Source: Acidobacteriota bacterium
GTDB lineage: Bacteria > Acidobacteriota > Terriglobia > Terriglobales > Acidobacteriaceae
Assembly: GCA_013290025.1 (NCBI GenBank)
Contig: JABCYV010000016.1
Coordinates: 1-37,571, forward strand
DNA: 37,571 nt
Direction of reading: 5' to 3'
Part shown: positions 1 to 8,048 of the stretch, piece by piece
Layout of the letters: each line of letters begins with the position of its first letter
How positions within the stretch are numbered: the first letter of the stretch is position 1
Program-made: the position numbers and the translations under genes
The notes under the pieces: generated by a model
Seen by the model: the letters and a program-made list of their open reading frames with translations, nothing else
Told to the model about the DNA's origin: nothing
Databases searched by the model: none

Positions 1-2
1 TG

Positions 3-803
3 GAGAATGAGTTGGCAATCGCTCAGGAAGTGCAGGCGCAACTCTTCCCGCAGCATATCTCGCAACTGGCGTCGCTGGAAGTATACGGATTCTGCCGACC
101 CGCCCGCACGGTGAGCGGCGACTATTACGACTTCCTGACCGTAGACTCCGACAAGCTGCTGCTGGCGGTGGGAGACATCAGCGGGAAGGGAATTTCCGCC
201 GCACTGTTGATGGCGACCATCCACTCCGCAGTCCGAGCTTACAGCCTGGAGGGAACTCCTATTCTGCGAGAACCGATCGCTGTAGGCGCCGGTGGAGGCT
301 CGGGCAAAAGGCTGGTCTCCGGCTCGCACGGTAGTGAAGTGTCTCCTGCCACTCTGCTTTCGCTGCTCAACCATCAGCTCTACCAAAGTACACCGCCCGA
401 AAAATATGCGACATTGTTTCTGTGCACTTACGACGAAGAGGATCGCAAGCTGACTTACAGTAACGGCGGACATCTTCCGCCGATCATCCTGAGTGAAGAT
501 GGGGCACTGCGAAGGCTGGAGCATGGCGGCACAGTGGTGGGTCTGTTTGAGAGGGTGAGCTATGAAGAGGCTTCGATCCACTTACGCCGCGGCGAGATTT
601 TTCTGGCTTATAGCGACGGCGTCACCGAACCCGAGAACGACTTCGGCGAATTCGGCGAACAGCGCTTGATCGAACTGGTACAAGAGAATCGCCATCTGCC
701 GCTGACTCGAATCACCGAGATCGTGACCGCCGCGGTGGACGACTGGATCGGCGACCAGGAACAGCCAGACGATGTGACGCTGGTGCTGGCCAGGGCACGC
801 TAG
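3..803 (+). CDS. PP2C-type serine phosphatase, SpoIIE/RsbU family (5' partial)
   Basis: This is the C-terminal phosphatase domain of a SpoIIE/RsbU-type PPM phosphatase. Such enzymes dephosphorylate anti-sigma-factor antagonists (STAS proteins) in partner-switching signalling. The open frame runs off the left edge and begins ENELAIAQEVQAQLFPQ, the helix that normally links an upstream sensor or receiver domain to the phosphatase, so a TTG at 12 is probably not the true start. The metal-binding motifs are present in order: SGDYYDF, GDISGKGISAALLM, YSNGGHLPP, GTVVGLF, LAYSDGVTEPEN and a terminal DDVTLVL. A Gly/Ser-rich insertion (around GAGGGSGKRL) sits between the second and third motifs. The sensor domain and any partner lie outside the window. 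Family assignment is firm; substrate is unknown. Confidence 0.9.
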   Translation, partial: ENELAIAQEVQAQLFPQHISQLASLEVYGFCRPARTVSGDYYDFLTVDSDKLLLAVGDISGKGISAALLMATIHSAVRAYSLEGTPILREPIAVGAGGGSGKRLVSGSHGSEVSPATLLSLLNHQLYQSTPPEKYATLFLCTYDEEDRKLTYSNGGHLPPIILSEDGALRRLEHGGTVVGLFERVSYEEASIHLRRGEIFLAYSDGVTEPENDFGEFGEQRLIELVQENRHLPLTRITEIVTAAVDDWIGDQEQPDDVTLVLARAR

Positions 804-916
804 TGCGCAAAGATGAAGCGACTGGAGCGGGAGGGACGGGTTCGAGCCGCCGTCACCGGCCCAGAAATCCGGCACATTGTCGAAGTTGTACCCCCTGCCG
901 CGTGAGCCACTCCCCG

Positions 917-3058
917 CTAGATCTTAGCCTCCAGCGCGACTCCCTGTAGCATCTCATCTAGCGTCTTCTGCGCCTGTCCGCGCTTGTGCTGCAGTTCCGA
1001 GATCTGCCGGCGCAAGGATTCCATCTGATCCTCTTGCTGGTTGAGTTGATGTGCGTAACGCTCCACGAGAGCCTTTTCCTCGGCGCTGCCCTTCAGCGCC
1101 TTCATGTTCTCCCGTACCCGCTGCTGATCCTCGGAAATGCTCTTGATCTGCCCCTTGCGCGAATTGATTTCCGCGTCCAGGCCTGCGACCTCGTTCTTCT
1201 GTGCCAGCACCTTCCGTAGCGCTTCTTCCACTTCCGAGTTGATCATCTTCTGGCTAAGAAAAAAGCTGATCTGGTCATCGTCGAGGTTAGTGAGTTCGTA
1301 GCGCGTGAACAGCGGATGGTACTCTTTGATCGCGAGAGTCGCCGTCTTTCCCGGTTCGACCGCCAGCCGAAAGCGACGGCAGGAAGCCGTGCTTTCTAGC
1401 GGTTCGATGCTGTCCGCCAGTTTCCAGCCTTCGCGGACAGGATGCTCGATTATTACGGTGCGCGGCGAAGTATCACGATTGCGGACGGTATAGATCCGCT
1501 CCTGCCGTTCTTCGCTGCTGTGGGTCATGATGCCGCGTCGGATGGCTACCCTGGTGACCTGCTGTCTTTCTTCTTTCTGTTTAGCGTCGACCAGCAGACC
1601 TAGATCGGCGGCGTAGGAAAGAAGGCGCTTTTCACCCGGCTTGATGGCATCCACCAGCCCCTCACCAGCAAAGGCATCGTCTTCGAGGACGTTGAAGCTG
1701 CCTCCGTCGAGCGTGACGCCGCTGGTGTTGTTGACCCACAGAGCGCGCAGAACGTAGGTTTCGGCCGGGTTCCAAACGGAGACTTTCTCCGCATCGATTC
1801 GTGCCTGCAGGATTGGAACCAGCGCCGATTGATTCTTGCGGATGGTCACGCGGTCTTTAAGTTGATATTCGAACAGATCACCTAATTCGCGGCTCTCGGC
1901 CACAGTCGGAGTCGTGCTTTGAAGAGCAGCCAAGTTCTGGAGTTGACTAACAGCACGCGCTTTTATCGAATAAGTGCCACCGCCGGTTCCGCCGCCGTGC
2001 CCGGGACCCACGCCGGGCCCGGAAGCAGAGGCGATTCCACCGATCACACCGCCCTCGCTGGCGACTCCGCCGGGTACACCACCGACCACGCCGGCTGGAG
2101 CTGAGGCTGGAGGCGGGATCTTCGTCGGCATTACTAGTTGGCCGTTCACGACATCCGTTTCCAGTGTCGCCTCATGGGTCTGCGGCGTTATCATGGCATT
2201 TTCGGGCAGAGGAACGACTGGCCGGCGTGTGTAGTACGGCTGCGAGAGTTGCTGAACAAACGACTGCGGCGCTCCCGCTACCAGTGATAACTCGACATTG
2301 TTCCAGTCCTCGCCGACTGTGTTATCGACGATGGCCCAGCCCTGCAGCAAGGGCTTACCCTCTTTGGGCACGACGATGCGGTAGGTACTTTTCCAGATGG
2401 GCACCTCGCTGATGTAGCTCACAAGCAGGTCGCGCTGACCACTCCCGGCGGTGGAGATGGTCAAGCGCCGCACGTCCTGATCGCGAGTGGAAGCCATCAG
2501 GTGCATGTATCGGCCGACCTCTTCGTTCAGATCCTTTTCGGCAATGCGAACGCTGGTAGCCGGCGTCAGATCAAATGTTCGCACCTCGCCCGTGTCGCTA
2601 ATCAGCGATACCTGCTCCACCGTGATTTTCTGGTCGCCCTTCATGGGCAACTCCCGCTGTTCCACGCTCAACAAGCGGCCCGTCGCAGACGCCGAGCCGT
2701 CGCGCACGTCAATCCGCGCGCCCCGCATCGCCTGCAGGAACTGGGCTGTGGTCGTATTCTCACTGACCGGCAGACGCAGGGCGCCCAGCCGCTTGTTCAG
2801 CGGATCAATCGAGTTGTAAGTCACTCCAGTGATCCGTCCCTTGCCGAGGTCAAGCACTGTGAGTGACTTGAGCACGTCATTCAATTGAGCGGTCGTGAAA
2901 TCGATATTGACGTCTTCGCCGCCGTCCACGCGTCCGGCATGCTCAAAGTACCCAACCCCGTTCTTGTAGAGGATCACCCGCTTCACTGGAAGCCTTGTTG
3001 GGCTTGCCGAGGGGGGCGCTGAAGATTGAGCGAAGACGATCGGTGTAACTACTAACAA
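917..3058 (-). CDS. exported DUF4139-like protein with Gly-rich linker and C-terminal coiled coil
   Basis: Predicted exported protein of 713 residues or slightly more. The N-terminal part (YKNGVGYFEHAG, then a beta-rich region with WKSTYRIVVP and NTVGEDWNNVELSLVAG) matches the DUF4139 family as I know it. Residues about 315-370 form a low-complexity Gly/Val/Pro/Ser linker. Residues about 615-705 are heptad-rich and probably a coiled coil. The TTG at 3058 gives a truncated signal sequence. The frame stays open upstream and encodes LRPWIRLLLLLVVTPIVFAQ, a proper signal peptide, and AAGGAGG (3090-3096) lies four bases before an in-frame CTG at 3085. The real start is therefore probably CTG 3085. 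The Kelch gene lies upstream on the same strand, 187 bp away. Function is unknown; a cell-envelope role is a guess. Confidence 0.85.
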   Translation of the reverse strand: MLVVTPIVFAQSSAPPSASPTRLPVKRVILYKNGVGYFEHAGRVDGGEDVNIDFTTAQLNDVLKSLTVLDLGKGRITGVTYNSIDPLNKRLGALRLPVSENTTTAQFLQAMRGARIDVRDGSASATGRLLSVEQRELPMKGDQKITVEQVSLISDTGEVRTFDLTPATSVRIAEKDLNEEVGRYMHLMASTRDQDVRRLTISTAGSGQRDLLVSYISEVPIWKSTYRIVVPKEGKPLLQGWAIVDNTVGEDWNNVELSLVAGAPQSFVQQLSQPYYTRRPVVPLPENAMITPQTHEATLETDVVNGQLVMPTKIPPPASAPAGVVGGVPGGVASEGGVIGGIASASGPGVGPGHGGGTGGGTYSIKARAVSQLQNLAALQSTTPTVAESRELGDLFEYQLKDRVTIRKNQSALVPILQARIDAEKVSVWNPAETYVLRALWVNNTSGVTLDGGSFNVLEDDAFAGEGLVDAIKPGEKRLLSYAADLGLLVDAKQKEERQQVTRVAIRRGIMTHSSEERQERIYTVRNRDTSPRTVIIEHPVREGWKLADSIEPLESTASCRRFRLAVEPGKTATLAIKEYHPLFTRYELTNLDDDQISFFLSQKMINSEVEEALRKVLAQKNEVAGLDAEINSRKGQIKSISEDQQRVRENMKALKGSAEEKALVERYAHQLNQQEDQMESLRRQISELQHKRGQAQKTLDEMLQGVALEAKI

Positions 3059-3245
3059 CAGCAGAAGTCGTATCCACGGGCGCAGAAATCCTCCTTGACG
3101 GCAACCGAGCTACACGGAACTATGCATAGAACGCTGAAGCCGGCACAGCTTGCACTTTGCCTTACGAAGGTTAGACACCGTGGCGAGGCACGAATGGTTG
3201 TACCGTCACAAATCTTTAGGTAGCGTGACCGCCTGAGCTCTCCGT

Positions 3246-4298
3246 CTATTTCGCTCTCGATTGCTTCGGCAGAAGGGTGACCCTTGGCGTAACTTGCTGT
3301 CCTTTTTCCATGCCGCCAATGATCGCCAAACCTTGAGGCGTCACCACCAATCCGCGATGATCCATGCTGGGATTGGGAGTATTTTCATTGACGACCTCCC
3401 ACTTGCTACTGCGCAGGTTGAAGGCAAATGTCACGGGCGAAGGTTCGGAGGGCTGCCCGTTGTAGCCGATGCCGTTGAAACTATGTGGATTATCGGTTCC
3501 GCCGGAGAAGTAGATCATCTGATCTTTCTCGGACCCGCCGGCGGCGATGCGGAAACGCGCGGTCCCGGGATGGTTGGGTAACTTGGTCCACTGAATTTTT
3601 GTGGGGTCACGATGGTCAATCTTGCCCATCCAGCATTCATCTGAAGCAACGTACTTGGGTTGATCGCCGGAGGGATTCTTGTTAGCGCCGTCAACGTAGA
3701 TGATGGTGTCTCCCACCAGCGCCCCGGCGTGGCCGAAGACCGGCGTTCCGGGAATCGGCGTGGCGTGGGACCACTTGTTCTTCTCGGTGTCGTACAGTTG
3801 AACGTCACTCACGGCGTCGATCTTCGACCAGCCGCTGACCAGATAGATGAACCGGTCGCGATACACCCCGACGACCGAGTCGTCCACGGGCACGAGCATA
3901 TCGGCAGCGCGGAACCAGCGTTCGTTTAGGGGCTCATAAACATTGACATCGGCTACAGTGATCTCTCCGCCCTGGCCATCCACGACATACCCGCCGAATA
4001 GAAAGACCTGTCCACGAGCACCCGCCGCCGCAGCGGCGATGCGGCCCGCTGTCCCCGGCACGGGATGTAATTCGGTCCACTTTCCTTCGCCGGCATCGAC
4101 TGCGTACGCCGCATTTGTGATCGCGTCCCATGTCTTCTTTGGGCCTATTCCCATGAAGCTGAAAATCAGAAGCTGTCGATGTACGTTGAGGCTGGCCACC
4201 GCATTGTTCGAAAGCGGCGACGGCAGCGGCTCAATTTTCGTCTGCCCCAGAGCGCCGCACAGCACCACCAAGGAGAAAAGCGCGATTAACTTTTTCAT
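3246..4298 (-). CDS. exported Kelch-repeat beta-propeller protein
   Basis: A 350-residue protein with a clear signal peptide (MKKLIALFSLVVLCGALGQ). It has successive Kelch-like blades marked by small-residue pairs after hydrophobic strands: FLFGGYVVDG, YLVSGWSK, IYVDGANKN, IYFSGGTDN and AIIGGMEKG, each followed by a W about 20 residues later (KWTELHPVPG, RWFRAADM, KWSHATPIPG, KWEVVNENT). This arrangement resembles the NanM/N-acetylneuraminate epimerase group of six-bladed propellers, but I cannot confirm catalytic residues, so sugar epimerase activity is only a possibility. ATG 4298 is the only start that retains the signal peptide; the Shine-Dalgarno sequence is weak. No sialic-acid genes are nearby. 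Confidence 0.85.
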   Translation of the reverse strand: MKKLIALFSLVVLCGALGQTKIEPLPSPLSNNAVASLNVHRQLLIFSFMGIGPKKTWDAITNAAYAVDAGEGKWTELHPVPGTAGRIAAAAAGARGQVFLFGGYVVDGQGGEITVADVNVYEPLNERWFRAADMLVPVDDSVVGVYRDRFIYLVSGWSKIDAVSDVQLYDTEKNKWSHATPIPGTPVFGHAGALVGDTIIYVDGANKNPSGDQPKYVASDECWMGKIDHRDPTKIQWTKLPNHPGTARFRIAAGGSEKDQMIYFSGGTDNPHSFNGIGYNGQPSEPSPVTFAFNLRSSKWEVVNENTPNPSMDHRGLVVTPQGLAIIGGMEKGQQVTPRVTLLPKQSRAK

Positions 4299-4346
4299 CG
4301 AACCAGGATTCTACTAGCTATCGCGTGAATATTGAGGAAGAGTCCG

Positions 4347-4775
4347 CTAGAACCAGGTCTTTTTTCTGTATTCCTGATAGGCGTTTCCAAACTTATCCTG
4401 CAGAACCTTGGCTTCTCTATGGGCGCGTAAAAGCTGGACAGCGATCAATATGGGGACAAATACAAGTGCGCGAGGAATTTGAAGGGCCAGCAATAGGCCG
4501 ATCACGAACAACGTACTGAAAACATAAATTGGATTTCGAATTTTGGAGTAAATGCCGTGAGTCACCAGTTCGCGGGCCTGCGGTGTAACTGAAAAGGACT
4601 TCCCCAATTGATATCGCACCACGAAAAGGGGGATCGCGGCGAGAATCGCAATGATCAAACCGGCCCAACGCGCCGTGTTCCATACTCCAGGACGAAAACT
4701 GGCAAGAGCCAAAACCAGCAGGGCCACGCAAAATTGAAGAACAAGAAAAGGTGTGACTCTGGACGTTGGCATCAT
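4347..4775 (-). CDS. isoprenylcysteine carboxyl methyltransferase-like membrane protein
   Basis: A 142-residue integral membrane protein with four hydrophobic segments. The C-terminal half carries the ICMT/PEMT signature: LVTHGIYSKIRNPIYV (the usual form is GxYxxxRHPxY, with N replacing H here), then a hydrophobic hairpin and the tail REAKVLQDKFGNAYQEYRKKTWF. In this family (SAM-dependent methyltransferases of small or lipid substrates) those two segments build the SAM site. The protein is shorter than typical ICMT. It is read in the same direction as the DinB gene just upstream, with an 8-bp gap, so the two are probably co-transcribed. The substrate cannot be told from sequence. Confidence 0.85.
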   Translation of the reverse strand: MMPTSRVTPFLVLQFCVALLVLALASFRPGVWNTARWAGLIIAILAAIPLFVVRYQLGKSFSVTPQARELVTHGIYSKIRNPIYVFSTLFVIGLLLALQIPRALVFVPILIAVQLLRAHREAKVLQDKFGNAYQEYRKKTWF

Positions 4776-4783
4776 TCGACCGA

Positions 4784-5254
4784 CTATTCCACCAGTCGTT
4801 GCCGAAGGGCGTGAATAAAGTCCGTGTAGGCAGGCGTAAATCCCGCGGCCCGCATGTCAGTCGCGATCTGACCGCGATGATAGGCTGAGTGCATGATGAT
4901 GTGCTCCACGATGTCATCCTCTAGGCTCCTCCAGTTTTCTCCTTTGCTGTTCTTGTAGTTGACCACACGCGCCAGATCGGCGTCATTTCTCTTGTCGAGG
5001 TATTCCTTCCAGCGGACGGACATTTCGGCAACTTCAGCTTCGCACTGTGGCAGTGTGAAATCGGGCCAGACCGGCAGCGTCTGCTTTTGCTGCTCTATGC
5101 GCTCCCACCAAAGTTTCTCCGCGGAGAGAATGTGCGCCAGAAGCTTCAGCGAGCGCGCCGGCACAGGTTGTGCCGCCCGCAGGGACGCTAGCACTTCGCG
5201 ATTGGCCCACTCGTCGTAAGCGAAGAGGCGACGCAGGTGTTCGATTCTATTCAT
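4784..5254 (-). CDS. DinB-family metal-binding protein
   Basis: A 156-residue four-helix DinB/YfiT-like protein. The N-terminus MNRIEHLRRLFAYDEWANREVL and the late motif IMHSAYHRGQIATDMRAAG (the HxxxHRGQ type, giving two of the three metal-binding histidines) are typical. The third His is likely LLAHILSAEKLWWERI. Known members include mycothiol- or bacillithiol-dependent transferases and hydrolases, but most have unknown reactions. I chose ATG 5254 because the family begins with this helix; the frame is open for 23 more codons upstream to 5323. The start lies about 100 bp from the start of the divergent sulfatase-TPR gene, so their promoters share this interval. A second DinB gene lies at 7347-7868. 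Confidence 0.88.
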   Translation of the reverse strand: MNRIEHLRRLFAYDEWANREVLASLRAAQPVPARSLKLLAHILSAEKLWWERIEQQKQTLPVWPDFTLPQCEAEVAEMSVRWKEYLDKRNDADLARVVNYKNSKGENWRSLEDDIVEHIIMHSAYHRGQIATDMRAAGFTPAYTDFIHALRQRLVE

Positions 5255-5356
5255 GACGGCGTTCCCGGAGAAGTGCACTCGAGCGGAACCGACTACTTTA
5301 AACGGAACTTCACTGAACGGCAAAGCCCGCGATTACTTATGCTAGTCTCGAATTCC

Positions 5357-7321
5357 ATGAAGGTGGTTCGGGTCGCAATCGTCTGCTGCATTTTCTCCGC
5401 GGCCGTTTGTCCAGAGGGACCGGTACAGAAGACGGCATCTCAACCCAACGTTTTCCTGATTACCATTGATACTCTTCGCGCTGACCACGTTCACTGCTAC
5501 GGGTATGACCAGATCCAGACACCCACACTCGACAGCCTGGCAAAAGACGGTATTCGCTTCGCACAGGCCTTTACGCCCAGCCCTATCACCAACACTTCGC
5601 ATACGACGATTCTGACAGGGCTTCTACCGAGCACGCATGGAGTCACCGATTTCGCGGTGCCGTTGGCAGCTACTCATCCCACGTGGGCGGAGTTGTTAAA
5701 AAAGAAGGGATACCACACCGCCGCGTTCATCGGCGCGGTCATCCTCGACAGCAAGACGCTCGCTCCTGGATTGGACCGCGGATTCGATTTCTATGACAAC
5801 TTCCCGGAGCATCCCCGGACGAAATCGCGTTGGGGGCGAGTGGAACGCCGCGGCATGGACGTGGTCCAACATACTGAAAACTGGCTGACCGCTCATCCAA
5901 TGGGCCCGCATTTTGTCTGGGTGCATCTCTATGACCCGCACGATCCCTACGAGCCGCCGCCTCCCTACTCGGTGAAATACAAAGACCGCCTGTACGATGG
6001 GGAAATTGCCTACGCGGATTCGGCGTTAGGGAATTTCGTCGCTTATCTAAAAAAACTCGGATGGTATGAAAATAGTCTCATCGTCATAGTCGGAGACCAC
6101 GGCGAGGGGCTGGGAGAACATCACGAAGATACCCATGGCATATTTCTCTACGACTCGACCACGCATGTCCCGTTGATTGTGAAATTCCGGGGCGATGGCA
6201 GTGCTGGCCGCGTGGTGGACGCCCAAGTGCGCACCACCGATATCTTGCCGACTATGATCGATCTTCTAGACCTGCCTGCGCCCGCACGCTTGGACGGGGA
6301 ATCGTTGCGGCCGTACTTCGGCGGCGAGCAGCCGGCCTCGCGAATCGCTTTCGGGGAAACAGATTATCCTCTGCGCTTCGGCTGGGCCCCCCTGCGCTCG
6401 GTGCGTGCGGAGGGATTCAAGTTCATCGAAGCGCCTCGGCCGGAACTTTACGACCTGCATTCAGATCCCAAGGAGCTGAAGAACAACTACCAACCGTGGG
6501 ATACATCCGTGCAGAAGTTTCGCGTGATGTTGGCGGACCTGCGGGCCAAAATGCCTCCTCCTGTGCCTTCCGCGGGATCGGTCGGACAGGGCACGGTCGA
6601 CGAACTAAAAGCCTTGGGTTACTTGGGTCGCGCCGATGTCGGCAGTTCCACTAATGTCCCCGAGCCGTCGCTATTGCCCGATCCCAAGGACAAGATTGAA
6701 GAACAGAATCTGCTGCACACCGCGATGATCGCTTCGGAGGACAATCGCTCCAGCGAAGCGCGTGCCGCGCTGGAAAGAGCGCTCCAGCTTGATCCCAAGT
6801 CTCCGACGGCACTGCGGCAATTAGGAGAGCTGGAATTGCAGGCGGGCGATTATGCAAAGGCAGCCGAGCATCTTAAGCGCGCTCGTGAGATTCGGCCGGA
6901 GGATGTTGCCGCTGCATTCCAAGAGGGTCAGGCTTTGGAGAAAACCGGCGATCTGGCCGGCGCTCGCGACGCGCTGGAAGCAAGCCTGAAGTTTACTCCA
7001 GGACAATTTCCAGCCCGCTTCCTACTAGGCCAGGTTTATCTGGGCCTGAAGGACCAAAAAGCGGCGGAAGACCAGTTTGAGGCCGCGCTTCTGCTAGAGC
7101 CGACAAGTGTAGAGGCACAGATCGGCCTAGCGAAGGCGCACATCGGCGAGGGCGCGTTCGCAGATGCGATTAAGCAACTCGATCCACTGGCGAAGTCGCA
7201 GCCGAGTAATGCAGAAGTATTTGAGCTCCTGGGGCAGGCTTACGCGGGGATGGGCAACAAACAAGAGGCACAGCGCGCCCAGGATCGAGCTAATCTTTTG
7301 CGAAAGAAGAAGCCGCAGTAG
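5357..7321 (+). CDS. exported sulfatase/phosphotransferase-fold protein with C-terminal TPRs
   Basis: About 654 residues. A short hydrophobic N-terminus (VVRVAIVCCIFSAAVC) suggests export. Residues about 30-400 form an alkaline-phosphatase-superfamily sulfatase domain: ITIDTLRADH (metal Asp about 38), ILTGLLPSTHGV, VHLYDPHDPYEPP and VGDHGEGLGEH. At the position of the sulfatase CxPSR motif the sequence reads TNTSHTTILTG, so the formylglycine Cys/Ser is replaced by Thr (about residue 78) and the Arg by His. That resembles the Thr nucleophile of LtaS and phosphoethanolamine transferases, so arylsulfatase activity is doubtful. Residues about 460-650 carry five or six TPRs. ATG 5357 keeps the signal-like segment; ATG 5339 and an in-frame start at 5237 are alternatives. 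The substrate is unknown. Confidence 0.9.
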   Translation: MKVVRVAIVCCIFSAAVCPEGPVQKTASQPNVFLITIDTLRADHVHCYGYDQIQTPTLDSLAKDGIRFAQAFTPSPITNTSHTTILTGLLPSTHGVTDFAVPLAATHPTWAELLKKKGYHTAAFIGAVILDSKTLAPGLDRGFDFYDNFPEHPRTKSRWGRVERRGMDVVQHTENWLTAHPMGPHFVWVHLYDPHDPYEPPPPYSVKYKDRLYDGEIAYADSALGNFVAYLKKLGWYENSLIVIVGDHGEGLGEHHEDTHGIFLYDSTTHVPLIVKFRGDGSAGRVVDAQVRTTDILPTMIDLLDLPAPARLDGESLRPYFGGEQPASRIAFGETDYPLRFGWAPLRSVRAEGFKFIEAPRPELYDLHSDPKELKNNYQPWDTSVQKFRVMLADLRAKMPPPVPSAGSVGQGTVDELKALGYLGRADVGSSTNVPEPSLLPDPKDKIEEQNLLHTAMIASEDNRSSEARAALERALQLDPKSPTALRQLGELELQAGDYAKAAEHLKRAREIRPEDVAAAFQEGQALEKTGDLAGARDALEASLKFTPGQFPARFLLGQVYLGLKDQKAAEDQFEAALLLEPTSVEAQIGLAKAHIGEGAFADAIKQLDPLAKSQPSNAEVFELLGQAYAGMGNKQEAQRAQDRANLLRKKKPQ

Positions 7322-7346
7322 CAATTTTGGACTGGCGACCGGGGAC

Positions 7347-7868
7347 CTACCGACAGCTCTTACGACTCTGCTTCGCAATGTTCTCTACCTGCTGCAGGTG
7401 ATTCAAATCGTGACCAGCGATCATGCGCACAATGTGATCCACGGTCTCCTGCCCACGTTCCTGGTGCATACCGTAGTTCTGCCATGAACTCCTTGGAACG
7501 GACTTCAAGGTTCTGAGGTTGTTTTCCCGCAGCACACGAAAAGTCTCGAGCGAGGTCTTGGGATCGCGCCGGGCATATTTGAAAGTTTCCGCCCAGACAT
7601 CCTGATCGAAAGCCTGGATAGGCGTGCCGTTGGCGCCAAGGATGAGCCGCATGCGCCAACCTATAACCAGCTCCGCATCCGCCAGATGAGCCAGAATCTC
7701 CGCGATCGACCATTTTCCAGGCGCTGGCCGGCGAGTGAGATGCTCTTTGCTGAGCCGCTTCGTCAGGGCCGCGAGTTTCTTCGGAGCCGCTTGTTGCAAG
7801 CGCACAGGGTCCTTGCCGGCACTGTGGCTGAGCATGCGTTGGGTGTACTGTTGCGGTGTTTCCTGCAT
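7347..7868 (-). CDS. DinB-family protein
   Basis: A 173-residue DinB-superfamily protein. Diagnostic segments are RPAPGKWSIAEILAHLADAE (first metal His in the helix), the central WAETFKYARRDPKTSLETF and the C-terminal ETVDHIVRMIAGHDLNHLQQ (HDxxH pair). This is the subgroup with the PGKWS-type motif; most members are unassigned enzymes. ATG 7868 is supported by AGGAGA six bases upstream; the frame continues ten codons to 7898 without a better site. It ends 25 bp from the end of the convergent sulfatase-TPR gene. It is only distantly similar to the DinB protein at 4784-5254, so the two are not a recent duplication. Confidence 0.88.
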   Translation of the reverse strand: MQETPQQYTQRMLSHSAGKDPVRLQQAAPKKLAALTKRLSKEHLTRRPAPGKWSIAEILAHLADAELVIGWRMRLILGANGTPIQAFDQDVWAETFKYARRDPKTSLETFRVLRENNLRTLKSVPRSSWQNYGMHQERGQETVDHIVRMIAGHDLNHLQQVENIAKQSRKSCR

Positions 7869-7934
7869 GGTTTTCTCCTGAACCGATGTCCTAAGCACTC
7901 CAAGAACGCCTAATCATGAGGTACGAAACGAGCC

Positions 7935-7988
7935 AGCGGCTAAAGCCGCTTCCTTCTTGATCATAACGGCACGGCTGAAAGCCGTGCC
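7935..7988. repeat. pair of perfect hairpins (REP-like palindromes)
   Basis: Two perfect inverted repeats lie side by side. The first is AGCGGCTAAAGCCGCT at 7935-7950 (7-bp stem, 2-nt loop). The second has arms GGCACGGCT at 7968-7976 and AGCCGTGCC at 7980-7988 (9-bp stem, 3-nt loop). Both contain the core CGGCT(a/g)aAGCCG, so they look like two copies of one unit. They sit between two minus-strand genes (end of the phosphatase-like gene at 8049, start of DinB at 7868). I recall similar CGGCTAAAGCCG units as dispersed repeats in Acidobacteria. They may act as a processing or partial termination site. No T-tract follows either hairpin. Confidence 0.75.
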
Positions 7989-8048
7989 CTTCCACGACGA
8001 GCGCGGCCGCATTTATGAAACGTACTCCGGTGGCGGATTTACTCTGGC

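Noticed and set aside
582-875. Minus-strand open frame over the phosphatase end
   Set aside because: It overlaps a well-supported phosphatase domain and has no protein-like features.
804-916. tRNA-like fragment (GGTTCGAGCC T-loop motif) between the phosphatase and the DUF4139 gene
   Set aside because: The five bases on each side of the loop do not pair, and no anticodon arm or D-arm precedes it, so this is a chance motif.
4784-7868. The two DinB genes as a recent duplication
   Set aside because: Apart from the family fold they share little sequence, and their motif forms differ (HRGQ versus HDxxH).
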